A stretch of 10,546 nucleotides of DNA, taken from an uncultured delta proteobacterium. GTDB lineage: Bacteria; Myxococcota_A; Polyangia; Polyangiales; Polyangiaceae. A program made the position numbers and the translations under genes. This document shows positions 1 through 8,734 of the stretch, one piece after another; within the stretch, counting starts at the first letter, position 1; the number at the start of each line of letters is the position of its first letter. The notes under the pieces are model-generated. The model saw nothing but the letters and a program-made list of their open reading frames with translations, was not told the DNA's origin and made no database searches. Where the stretch lies: NCBI GenBank assembly GCA_903858055.1, contig CAIOHM010000028.1:1-10546 (forward strand). The letters are read 5' to 3'.

Positions 1-1
1 A

Positions 2-997
2 GGAGCGCTCTTGCGCGACGACGACGTCGTGGAAATCATGGGCGCCGCGGGCCAGTCGCTCTCGGCCGTGCGCCGCGACGGTTCGTTCGCCGAGGCCTCG
101 CCGACCGCGAGCGACGCGGCGCTCCTCTACGCGCTCCGCCGCCTCAGCGCCGAGGGCGGTCTCCCCTGGGCGGACGGCACGGGGGCCTTCGAAGGCACGC
201 TCCGCGACGGCACCACGATCGCCGCGGTGACGGCGCCGCTCGCTTCGGCGACCACGTTCTCGCTCGCGAAGCGCCGTTGGGTGACGGGCGACCTCGCGGC
301 GTTCGCGAACGCGACCGCGCTGGGCCGCGGCTTCGGTGAGCTCACGGCCGCATGCGTGCATGCGCGCGCCAACGTGCTCGTGTCGGCGCCGAGCGTCGCC
401 GAGGGTGTCCGCCTGGTCGCCGCGTTTGCAGGCGAATTTCCTCGTGAACGCACGCTCGTTGCCGGCGATGCAGAGCTCCCCGACGTGCGCGCACTCCGCG
501 ACGCAGTCTTCGTCTCGGCCTCGGACGATCGGGTCATCCAGACCGCGCTCCGGTTCCGTGCAGACCGCACGATCGTCGCGCCGCTCGCCGGTGCGACGGT
601 GGCGCCGGTGCTCGAGGCCATCACCGCGGGCTCGCGCGGCGTCCTCGTCGTCGTCGTCGCGCCTTCACTGCGCCAAGCCCTCGCGCGCACCGCGGCCCAG
701 CTCGCGATGGCGAACCCCGGTCTCTCGGGCGAGGCTTCGCGCGAGATCGTCGCCGAAGCCTTCGACGTCGCGATCGAAATCTCCGACGTGCTGAGCGCGC
801 AAGCGCGCATCACGCGCATCGCCGAGGTGGCGGGCGCGGACAGCAAGCAGGTGCTCACGCGCGACCTCTTCTCCGCGGTCGACTTCGGCGGCGTCGACAC
901 CTCTCTCGCGGCCACGGGCGTGGTGCCGCGCTTCCTCCAAGACTTCGCCGCGCGCGGCGTTCGTCTGGACGCGGGCCTCTTCCGCCGCAGCGGCTGA
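2..997 (+). CDS. CpaF/TadA-like secretion ATPase homologue, degenerate active site (5' partial)
   Basis: The reading frame is open to the left edge, so the true start lies outside the window; the TTG at 11 is only the first possible in-window start. About 331 residues are visible. They follow the CpaF (type II/IV secretion, Flp/Tad pilus) ATPase layout: an N-terminal part beginning DDDVVEIM, a 'LRDGTTIAAVTAPLA' segment, 'HARANVLVS' leading to the P-loop position, 'FRADRTIVAPLAG' at the Walker B position, then 'ITRIAEVAG', 'TRDLF' and 'GVVPRFL' as in the family C-terminus. The active-site residues are missing. Where CpaF has GGTGSGKTT this protein has SAPSVAEGV, where CpaF has IIVGEVRG it has TIVAPLAG, and the TIHAN box reads VVVAPS. 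The fold is probably kept without ATP hydrolysis, so a structural or regulatory role is likely. Family assignment is fairly sure; loss of activity is inferred. It lies 17 bp before def and is probably co-transcribed with it. Confidence 0.8.
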   Translation, partial: GALLRDDDVVEIMGAAGQSLSAVRRDGSFAEASPTASDAALLYALRRLSAEGGLPWADGTGAFEGTLRDGTTIAAVTAPLASATTFSLAKRRWVTGDLAAFANATALGRGFGELTAACVHARANVLVSAPSVAEGVRLVAAFAGEFPRERTLVAGDAELPDVRALRDAVFVSASDDRVIQTALRFRADRTIVAPLAGATVAPVLEAITAGSRGVLVVVVAPSLRQALARTAAQLAMANPGLSGEASREIVAEAFDVAIEISDVLSAQARITRIAEVAGADSKQVLTRDLFSAVDFGGVDTSLAATGVVPRFLQDFAARGVRLDAGLFRRSG

Positions 998-1014
998 GCG
1001 CGGAGCCTCCCCCC

Positions 1015-1590
1015 ATGGCCGTTCTTCCCATCGTCACGCTCGGGAACCCGGTGCTTCGCGAGCGCTCGCGTGAGGTCACGCGCGAGGAGCTCTTGTCGCC
1101 CCCCATGCAGGCGTTCATCGACGATCTCGTCGAGACCATGGTCCACGCGAACGGCGCCGGGCTCGCGGCGCCCCAGGTCGCGAACCCGGTGCGCATCTGC
1201 GCGATCTGGGTGAAGGACAACCCGCGCTACCCCTACAAGCCAAACTGGCCGCTCACCATCCTCGTGAACCCGGTGCTCACGCCGCTCTCCGCGGAGGAGT
1301 TCGTCAACTACGAGGGCTGCCTCTCGGTGCCGAACCTCCGCGGCGAGGTGAAGCGCTTCGCGGAGCTCCGCGTCGAGGCGTGGGATCGCCAGGGAAACGC
1401 CTTGTCGTACGAGGTTCGCGGCCTCACGGCGGGCACGTTCCAGCACGAGTGCGACCACCTCGATGGCAAGGTCTTCCTCGACCGCGTCTTCGACACGACC
1501 TCGCTCGCCACCTGGGCCGAGTTCGAGAAGCACAAGCTCGAGGGCTTCGCGGCCCGCGCGCGATCGATCGTGCAGCGCTGGGGCTCGTGA
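1015..1590 (+). CDS. def: Peptide deformylase
   Basis: Removes the formyl group from the N-terminal methionine of new proteins in the cytoplasm, before methionine aminopeptidase acts. The 191-residue product carries all three family motifs: GAGLAAPQ (residues 47-54), EGCLS (100-104, metal ligand Cys102) and QHECDHLDG (143-151, metal ligands His144 and His148, catalytic Glu145). The metal site therefore looks intact. The protein is slightly longer than the usual ~170 residues because of a C-terminal helix-like tail (about 160-191). The ATG at 1015 is chosen because MAVLPIVTLGNPVLR matches the typical N-terminus; no strong Shine-Dalgarno sequence is visible. The usual partner fmt is not next to it; instead it follows the CpaF-like gene closely, probably in one transcript. 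Its end faces the cupin gene across a 52-bp gap. Function is well supported by the motifs. Confidence 0.96.
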   Translation: MAVLPIVTLGNPVLRERSREVTREELLSPPMQAFIDDLVETMVHANGAGLAAPQVANPVRICAIWVKDNPRYPYKPNWPLTILVNPVLTPLSAEEFVNYEGCLSVPNLRGEVKRFAELRVEAWDRQGNALSYEVRGLTAGTFQHECDHLDGKVFLDRVFDTTSLATWAEFEKHKLEGFAARARSIVQRWGS

Positions 1591-1606
1591 TCGCCGTTCG
1601 TCTCGC

Positions 1607-1623
1607 GCGTGCAGTCTGCACGC
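1607..1623. terminator. Perfect inverted repeat between convergent genes, candidate bidirectional terminator
   Basis: GCGTGCA-GTC-TGCACGC forms a perfect 7-bp stem with a 3-base loop. It lies in the 52-bp gap where def (plus) and the cupin gene (minus) end tail to tail, which is where a shared terminator is expected. No T-run follows on either side, so it is not a textbook intrinsic terminator. Terminator function is inferred from position and symmetry. Confidence 0.4.
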
Positions 1624-1642
1624 ATCGGTGCGGCCTACGCGC

Positions 1643-2071
1643 TCAGGGCGTCTTCTCGGAGAAGGGTTGACCGGGGCTCGTGAAGAAGAACGCCACGAGC
1701 TTCACGGGCGCGCTCCCCACGGGGTGCCCGTCGTGGTCTTCGCCGATCACCTCGGCCATCGCTTGCCCGGCCTTGTAGCGACGCTTGGCGCCACCGCGCT
1801 CCTCGACCTCGAGCTCACCGGCGAGCACGTAGGCGAAGCCTGCGTACGGGTGCCGGTGCCAGCCCGTGTGCACGCCCGCCGGGATCGTGACCTCCACCGC
1901 GTGAACCTCGGCGTTCGCAGGCATCGCGAGCTTTTGACCGCTCGCGTTCTCGGTGGCCTCGAGGAGCGTTCGCACGCGCACCTTGGCGTCGTAGTGCTCG
2001 GCGTAGGCGCGCACGCCGCCGAGGGCGAGCATGGCGCCCGCGAGGAGGGTGAGGCGGCGGATCAGGGTCAT
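1643..2071 (-). CDS. Exported cupin-domain protein
   Basis: The 142-residue protein starts with a signal peptide: MTLIRR, a hydrophobic run to about residue 20, and a likely signal peptidase I site after AYA (22-24). It should therefore act in the periplasm or outside the cell. The rest is one small cupin barrel. The first cupin motif is seen at GVHTGWHRHP (66-75; His68, His72 and His74 as possible metal ligands), followed by YVLAGELEVE. A second, weaker motif with His113/His116 is followed by VKLVAFFF. The glutamate usually found in motif 1 is not visible, so metal binding may differ from the classical set. The substrate cannot be told from sequence. A GGAGA about 10 bases upstream of the ATG supports this start. 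It lies 94 bp downstream of greB on the same strand and may be the last gene of that operon, or may be transcribed separately. Confidence 0.85.
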   Translation of the reverse strand: MTLIRRLTLLAGAMLALGGVRAYAEHYDAKVRVRTLLEATENASGQKLAMPANAEVHAVEVTIPAGVHTGWHRHPYAGFAYVLAGELEVEERGGAKRRYKAGQAMAEVIGEDHDGHPVGSAPVKLVAFFFTSPGQPFSEKTP

Positions 2072-2165
2072 CGAGGTGTGTCTCCGGCGGGGCCCGCGAT
2101 CTTCGAGAGCGAGCGCGTACGATCGAGGCTCGCACCGCCGTCCAGCCCCGGCAAGCGGCGCTGGA

Positions 2166-2668
2166 TTAGGCGCTCGGCTTCGTGACGCTCGCCGCGACGA
2201 TCTCGACGTCGCTCGGTCCCGCGGGCTTCTGCACGGTCACGATCGCGCCGACCTTCTTTCCGATGACCGCGCGCCCGAGCGGCGATTTCCAGGAGATCTC
2301 GCGCTTGTCCAAGTCGAGCTCGTCTTCGCCCACGAGGCGGTACGAGACCCGCTTGCCCTCTTCGTCTTCGATGGTCACCCAATGGCCGAACGCGACCTTG
2401 CCTCCGACGGGCTCGCTCGGGTCGATGACCTGCGCGCGCTCGAGGCGGTCCAAGAGAAAGCCGAGCCGCCGATCGATCTCGCGGAGCTTCTTCTTGCCAT
2501 AGATGTATTCTGCATTCTCGCTTCGGTCGCCCTGGGCGGCGGCCGTGGAGACCTCTTCGACGATGCGTGGGCGCTCTTCTCGGCGCAGGCGCGTCACCTC
2601 CGATTGCAGGCGCTCGGCACCGGCGCGCGTGATCGGAACCGGCGGTTTTTCCGCGCCTCCGGCCACGC

Positions 2669-2672
<4 letters not shown>
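2166..2672 (-). CDS. greB: Transcription elongation factor GreB
   Basis: Binds in the RNA polymerase secondary channel and stimulates cleavage of backtracked RNA so that stalled complexes restart. The 168 residues (GreB is normally about 160) show the N-terminal antiparallel coiled coil (about 15-85) with the tip GDRSENAEY, carrying the acidic pair Asp49 and Glu52 that coordinates the catalytic metal. 'KKKLREIDRRL' after the tip is typical of GreB and not GreA. A C-terminal FKBP-like domain follows (about 92-165: VTIEDEEGK, YRLVGEDE, ISWKSPLGRA). The GTG start overlaps the topA stop as GTGA (2669-2672), implying translational coupling; a second GTG six bases further in is the alternative and costs two residues. 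The frame also runs open far into topA, but that part is an antisense-free frame shadow and not protein. Probably transcribed with dprA and topA. Confidence 0.93.
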
Positions 2673-5059
<2,387 letters not shown>

Positions 5060-5136
5060 GGTGGTGCTGACTGCGGGTGCGGAACGGACGAAGAACGTGC
5101 GCGGAGGCGCGACGGCGGAAGCCTGCGGCCGAGCCG

Positions 5137-5982
5137 TCACCGTGAGCGACGAAACCAGCCGGGGGGACCTTCGAGTACCACGCCGAGGCCCGCGAGCGTC
5201 AAGAGTCGCACGGTCGCCTCGGGGGATGAAAGCCCGGATTGCTCAACGATCTCGTCGAGATGGGTCGGCTTTTGGCTCAGCGCGCCCAGGATCGCGACGG
5301 CCTCGAAGGGGAGCTGGGCCGGCAGGGATGACCGTTCGACGGAGGCCGGCGGCGCACCCAGGAGGTCCTCCACGCGCCAAAGGGCCCGCGCATGCCCGTT
5401 CTCGATGAGCTGCACGGACCCGGCGCAGGCGTGCGCGTGCCAGGGCGGCGCAGGCACCGACCAGAGCGGCACGCCGAGGTCTCGGGCGTGCTTGGCCGCG
5501 TTGAGCGCCCCGGAGCGGTGGCGCGCCTGCACCACGACGAGCGCGTCCGCGAGGCTCACGAGCAGCTCGTTCCGCCGGAAGTAAATCGACGACTTCAGGA
5601 TCGCCGACGTGAGCTGGCGCGTGACGATGGCGCCGCCCGAGGCGAGCGTGCGTTCGAAGAGGGGGCGGTTCTCGAGCGGCGTGACCTCCCCCAGCGGCAC
5701 GGGGGAGACGATCCACGTGGCGCCGCCGGCCTCGAGCGCGCCCTCGTGCGCGGCCGTGTCGATGCCCACCGCCCCGCCGGAGACGACCACGTAGCCCTGT
5801 GCCACCGCGGCGGCGGCGAGCTCCCGCGCGAAGTTCCCGAGCTCGGGCAGCGGCTCCCGGGTGCCCACGATGGCGAGCGTGCGAGGCTTGGTGGCGGGCA
5901 GCTGCCCGGCGGCGGCGAGGCCTCCGGGGAAGTGTCGCAGCAGGTGCGGGGGGACGAGGTGCGTGGGGTCGAGGGCGTTCAT
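5137..5982 (-). CDS. dprA: DprA/Smf-family DNA-processing protein
   Basis: DprA binds incoming single-stranded DNA during natural transformation and loads RecA; it acts in the cytoplasm. The 281-residue protein has the Rossmann-like DprA fold: AIVGTRE (37-43, in place of the usual GSR), VVVSGGAVGIDTAAHEGAL (65-83), FRRNELL (135-141), ADALVVVQARHRSGAL (145-160) and LWSVPAP (173-179). A C-terminal winged helix of the DprA type follows (about 225-281, AILGALSQKPTHLDEI...). The usual N-terminal SAM-like domain is missing or very short, and several family positions differ (VGID where ARGID is common; no clear YP-N motif), so this is a divergent member. The ATG at 5982 is chosen because the Rossmann part begins soon after it; AAAGGG stands just 2 bases upstream, closer than ideal. 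It heads the leftward topA-greB block. Role in competence is known for the family, not shown here. Confidence 0.9.
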   Translation of the reverse strand: MNALDPTHLVPPHLLRHFPGGLAAAGQLPATKPRTLAIVGTREPLPELGNFARELAAAAVAQGYVVVSGGAVGIDTAAHEGALEAGGATWIVSPVPLGEVTPLENRPLFERTLASGGAIVTRQLTSAILKSSIYFRRNELLVSLADALVVVQARHRSGALNAAKHARDLGVPLWSVPAPPWHAHACAGSVQLIENGHARALWRVEDLLGAPPASVERSSLPAQLPFEAVAILGALSQKPTHLDEIVEQSGLSSPEATVRLLTLAGLGVVLEGPPGWFRRSR

Positions 5983-6084
5983 TTCCCTTTCTATCGAAGA
6001 CCGGGGGCCGAATCTTGCGTGTAGAGCGCATGCAATCGTGAAGATTTTTGCGACGACGAGGGTTTTTCCGTCATCGTGAGGGGC
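5983..6084. other. Divergent intergenic region (dprA leftward, SDR rightward)
   Basis: This 102-bp gap must hold the promoters for both the leftward dprA block and the rightward dehydrogenase gene. It is less GC-rich than its surroundings, with two T5 runs (6055-6059 and 6063-6067) and a GCATGC palindrome near 6029-6034. No pair of hexamers at proper spacing comes close to the sigma70 consensus in either direction, so no promoter is called. Confidence 0.4.
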
Positions 6085-6948
6085 ATGAAACTCGAGCCCG
6101 GCTCCCTTCGCTCCAAGACCTTCGTCGTCACCGGCGCCAACCAAGGCATCGGCCTCCAGGCCGCGCAGGCGTTCGCCCGGGCCGGGGCGGACCTGGTCAT
6201 GGTCTGCCGGAGCCGCGACAAGGGCGAAGCCGCCCAGCGGGATCTCGAGCGCGTGGCCCAAGGCGGTTCGGTGCGGCTCTTCGTCGCCGACGTCTCGCTG
6301 AAGGCCGACTGCAAGCGCGTGTGCGAGGAAATTCGCGCCGCGGTGCCGCGCATCGACGTGCTGCTCAACAACGCGGGCGTCCTCGCCACGAGTTACCGCA
6401 AGACCCCCGAAGGCCACGAGCACACGTACGCCACGAACCACCTCGGGTACTACGGCATGGCCCTCGGTCTCTTGCCGCGCCTCCGCGAGAACGGCGGCGG
6501 GCGCATCGTGAACGTCTCCTCCATGGCGCACATGAACGCGCGCATCGACTGGAGCGACCTCGAGCTCGAGCGCGGCTTCACGCCGTGGCGCGCCTACGCC
6601 AACTCGAAGATCTTCAACATCCTCTTCACGCACGAGCTCGCCAAGCGCACGGCGGGCATGGGGGTCACGGTCAACTGCCTGCACCCAGGCGTGGTGGCGA
6701 CGGGCTTTGGGCAGACCGACGGCGGCTTCACGGCGCGCCTCGTGAAGCTCGTGGCGCCCTTCCTCACCAAGGCCGAAGACGGGGCGAAGACCAGCATCTT
6801 CCTCTGCACCTCGCCGAAGGTCGCGGCGGTCACGGGGAAGTACTTCGCCGACTCGAAGGAGAAGACCCCGCGACGTGCGGCGCGCAACGACGAGTCTGCG
6901 GCGAAGCTCTGGGCCGCGAGCGAGCGGGCGACGGGCCTTACCGTGTGA
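6085..6948 (+). CDS. Short-chain dehydrogenase/reductase, retinol dehydrogenase-like
   Basis: An NAD(P)-dependent oxidoreductase of the classical SDR type. The 287 residues show the cofactor motif TGANQGIG (16-23), VADV (67-70), NNAG (95-98), catalytic Ser146 in IVNVSSMAH, and the YxxxK pair Tyr171/Lys175 in YANSK, followed by LHPGVV (199-204). The order and wording (TNHLGYYG, NVSSMAH, NSKIFNILFTHELAKR) resemble the retinol dehydrogenase 11-14 type group, which also includes many bacterial enzymes acting on lipophilic alcohols or aldehydes. The real substrate is unknown. Arg42 after the second beta strand (MVCRSR) hints at NADP preference, as inference. The ATG at 6085 has GAGGGG just before it at short spacing; a GTG at 6076 is the alternative (290 residues). 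The gene stands alone between divergent dprA and the promoter region of the next block. Confidence 0.9.
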   Translation: MKLEPGSLRSKTFVVTGANQGIGLQAAQAFARAGADLVMVCRSRDKGEAAQRDLERVAQGGSVRLFVADVSLKADCKRVCEEIRAAVPRIDVLLNNAGVLATSYRKTPEGHEHTYATNHLGYYGMALGLLPRLRENGGGRIVNVSSMAHMNARIDWSDLELERGFTPWRAYANSKIFNILFTHELAKRTAGMGVTVNCLHPGVVATGFGQTDGGFTARLVKLVAPFLTKAEDGAKTSIFLCTSPKVAAVTGKYFADSKEKTPRRAARNDESAAKLWAASERATGLTV

Positions 6949-7080
6949 ATCGGCGCGGGCTCACCACCCTCGCGGCGGCCGCCAAGGACCCGCGTACGCT
7001 CCGAGCCGCCGTGTTCGAGGTGTGTGTGCAGTATACATAATTGATTTGGCGAGTGTTTTTCCGGGCGAAGTCGACTCTCG
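6949..7080 (+). other. Intergenic leader region with an AT-rich island
   Basis: The 206-bp gap between the dehydrogenase and the Fic-like gene includes an AT-rich stretch around 7029-7046 that stands out from the surrounding sequence. It contains a GTATAC palindrome (7031-7036) and CATAAT (7036-7041), five of six bases matching a -10 box but without a good -35 at the right distance. T5 runs follow at 7056-7060. A TTG at 7041 opens a frame into the Fic-like gene, but those extra 38 residues look like translated leader and are not called as protein. No clear terminator for the dehydrogenase is seen. Confidence 0.4.
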
Positions 7081-7110
7081 TTGACGTTTTTGCCCCCGGT
7101 CGGCTATCAA
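7081..7110 (+). promoter_or_regulatory. Sigma70-like promoter for the Fic-like/hisF block
   Basis: TTGACG (7081-7086, five of six consensus bases) and TATCAA (7105-7110, four of six) are 18 bases apart and sit 45 bases before the ATG at 7155, giving a predicted transcript start near 7117. The -10 box lies in the centre of a small dyad, CGGC-TATCAA-GCCG (7101-7114), and an imperfect dyad GTCGAC-tctc-GTTGAC (7070-7085) overlaps the -35. Both could be operators. Promoter call from consensus match; regulation is inference. Confidence 0.5.
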
Positions 7111-7120
7111 GCCGTGCCCC

Positions 7121-7134
7121 GCTGATTTTTCAGC
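7121..7134 (+). promoter_or_regulatory. Small hairpin in the 5' leader of the Fic-like gene
   Basis: GCTGA-TTTT-TCAGC forms a perfect 5-bp stem with a 4-base loop within the predicted leader, about 20 bases before the ATG and just before the likely ribosome-binding GAGG (7142-7145). It might affect translation or RNA stability. It is short enough to be chance. Confidence 0.25.
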
Positions 7135-7154
7135 TGATCACGAGGTTTTTCCCC

Positions 7155-7955
7155 ATGGTCGTGCGTGTCGTTGCCCGAGATCCGTATCCCCTCTTCGACG
7201 ATCGTCCCGATGTGGTGCTCACCGAGCGCACCGCGCAAGTGGAGCGCCGCTTCTGGCGTGCGGATCGGTCGGTCCGCAACCGCTACCGCGACATGCTCGA
7301 GAAGGCGTGGATCCGCAACGACGCGGGCCTCGAAGGCAGCGTGTACGAGCTGCCCGAGCTGCAAATCGCCCTCGACGACGGCGGCGTGGGCATTGCCACG
7401 GCCGACACGAGCATTCAGCCCGTGTGCGAAGACATCGCGAAGCACAAGAAGGCGCTCGATTTCGCTCGCGCCATGATGCTCGACACGAGCGTGCCCGTCG
7501 ACTTCGATCTCTACCGGAAGATCTACCTGCACTTCCAGCCGGCGGACGGCGACATCGCGACGATCAAGTACCGCAAAGACATCCCGCAGCACCGGCTCTA
7601 CCTGCACGAGTACTGCTCGCCCGACAAAATCCAAGGCCGCCTCGAGGGCGTCTTCAACTGGATGAAGTCCGACGAAGCCGACAAGCTCAAGAACCCGATC
7701 AAGCTCGCGGCGCGCGTGCACTACGACCTCGTGCGCATTTTCCCGTTCCCGCAAAACAGCGGCACGGTGTCGCGCCTCTTCATGAACATCATGCTCGTGC
7801 GCGCGGGCCTGGCGCCGGCGATCCTCCACGTGCGTGATCGCAACGCCTACTACGAGAGCCTCAAGGGCTCGCTCCCGCAGCTCGTGAACCTCGTGACCAC
7901 GAGCATCCACGACTACCTCGTGAACGTGACCAACATGCTCGACAAGTCGAGCTAG
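7155..7955 (+). CDS. Fic-fold protein with destroyed Fic motif (probable pseudoenzyme)
   Basis: Fic enzymes move AMP (or related groups) onto target proteins using the motif HPFx(D/E)GNGRxxR. The 266 residues keep the frame of the domain: LEGSVYELPELQIAL (59-73) matches the common IEGNxLTLxEV stretch, YRKDI (139-143) and YLHEYCSPDKI (149-159) fit the flap/substrate region, and AARVHYDLVRI-PF with RLFMNIMLVRAGLAPAIL (207-224) and AYYESL (231-236) match the core helices. The motif itself reads FPFPQNSGTVSR (196-207): His is Phe196, the acidic residue is Gln200, the Asn is Ser202 and the first Arg is Thr204. Only the proline, phenylalanine, one glycine and the last Arg remain. AMP transfer is therefore unlikely; a binding role or different chemistry is possible. 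The ATG at 7155 has GAGG 9 bases upstream. hisF begins 5 bp after its stop. Fold assignment is fairly sure, function unknown. Confidence 0.82.
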   Translation: MVVRVVARDPYPLFDDRPDVVLTERTAQVERRFWRADRSVRNRYRDMLEKAWIRNDAGLEGSVYELPELQIALDDGGVGIATADTSIQPVCEDIAKHKKALDFARAMMLDTSVPVDFDLYRKIYLHFQPADGDIATIKYRKDIPQHRLYLHEYCSPDKIQGRLEGVFNWMKSDEADKLKNPIKLAARVHYDLVRIFPFPQNSGTVSRLFMNIMLVRAGLAPAILHVRDRNAYYESLKGSLPQLVNLVTTSIHDYLVNVTNMLDKSS

Positions 7956-7960
7956 AAACC

Positions 7961-8734
7961 ATGCTCGCGAGCCGGGTGATCGTCTGCCTCGACGTCAAGG
8001 ACGGGCGCGTCGTCAAGGGCGTGAATTTCCTCGGCCTCCGCGACGCGGGCTGCCCCGTCGAGGCCGCGCGGCGCTACGACACACAAGGCGCCGACGAGAT
8101 CACCTTCCTCGACATCACCGCGACCGTCGAAGGGCGTCGCTCGATGCTCGACGTGGTGGCGCGTGCCGCAGACGAGACCTCGTGCCCGCTCACGGTCGGC
8201 GGCGGCGTGCGCGCCGTGGAAGACGTGGAAGCGCTGCTGCGCGCGGGCGCGGACAAGGTGAGCATCAACAGCGCGGCCGTAAAGGACATCGGCCTCGTCA
8301 CGCGGTGCTCCGAGCGCTGGGGGGCGCAGGCGATCGTCGTCGCCATCGACGCCAAGCGCCGCCCGTCCGGTGAAGGCTTCGAGGTCTACGTCGCCGGCGG
8401 TCGCACGCCCACGGGCCTCGACGTGATCGCGTGGGCCGAAGAGGTCGTGCGCGCGGGGGCAGGAGAAATCCTGCTTACCAGCATGGATCGCGACGGCACG
8501 CGCCAAGGCTTCGATCTCGAGCTGACGCGCCGCGTGGCCGACGCGGTGAGCGTGCCCGTGATCGCGAGCGGCGGCGTGGGGGCGCTCGATCACCTCGTGG
8601 AGGGCTTCCGCGAAGGGCACGCGAGCGCGGTGCTCGCGGCGTCGATCTTCCACGACGGTCAGTTCACCATCGGCGAGGCGAAAGAGGCGCTCGCCCGCGC
8701 CGGTCTCCCGGTGCGCCGCGTGGGCGCCGCATGA
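7961..8734 (+). CDS. hisF: Imidazole glycerol phosphate synthase subunit HisF
   Basis: The cyclase half of the HisH-HisF enzyme of histidine biosynthesis: it uses ammonia from HisH to turn PRFAR into imidazole glycerol phosphate and AICAR, in the cytoplasm. The 257-residue (beta/alpha)8 barrel carries the catalytic Asp11 in CLDVKDGRVVKG and Asp130 in VAIDAKR, at the same numbers as in the well-studied Thermotoga enzyme. Phosphate-binding loops are at VGGGVR (79-84), KVSINSAAV (99-107) and SGGVG (203-207). It appears fully functional. The ATG at 7961 lies 5 bp after the Fic-like gene's stop, with no strong Shine-Dalgarno sequence, which suggests translational coupling. Its stop overlaps the next gene as ATGA (8731-8734). 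No other his gene is in the window, so hisF is not inside a standard his operon on the visible side. Confidence 0.97.
   Translation: MLASRVIVCLDVKDGRVVKGVNFLGLRDAGCPVEAARRYDTQGADEITFLDITATVEGRRSMLDVVARAADETSCPLTVGGGVRAVEDVEALLRAGADKVSINSAAVKDIGLVTRCSERWGAQAIVVAIDAKRRPSGEGFEVYVAGGRTPTGLDVIAWAEEVVRAGAGEILLTSMDRDGTRQGFDLELTRRVADAVSVPVIASGGVGALDHLVEGFREGHASAVLAASIFHDGQFTIGEAKEALARAGLPVRRVGAA

Noticed and set aside
127..1533. Minus-strand frame of 468 codons opposite the CpaF-like gene and def
   Set aside because: Same GC-driven shadow effect. It spans two well-supported genes and their gap and shows no domain.
2109..2133. Inverted repeat GCGAGC...GCTCGC between greB and the cupin gene
   Set aside because: Only 6 bp with a 13-base loop in GC-rich DNA and no T-run; too weak to call a terminator.
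5983..6684. N-terminal extension of dprA reaching to 6684
   Set aside because: The extension is antisense to the dehydrogenase gene and does not look like a protein domain. The DprA core starts soon after the ATG at 5982.
7041..7154. Upstream TTG start adding 38 residues to the Fic-like protein
   Set aside because: The added stretch covers the predicted promoter and leader, has no recognisable sequence, and the ATG at 7155 has a better-placed GAGG.
6949..7154. Possible tRNA or small RNA gene in the longest gap
   Set aside because: No cloverleaf, no CCA end and no T-loop-like sequence could be found; only the promoter elements and short hairpin are supported.
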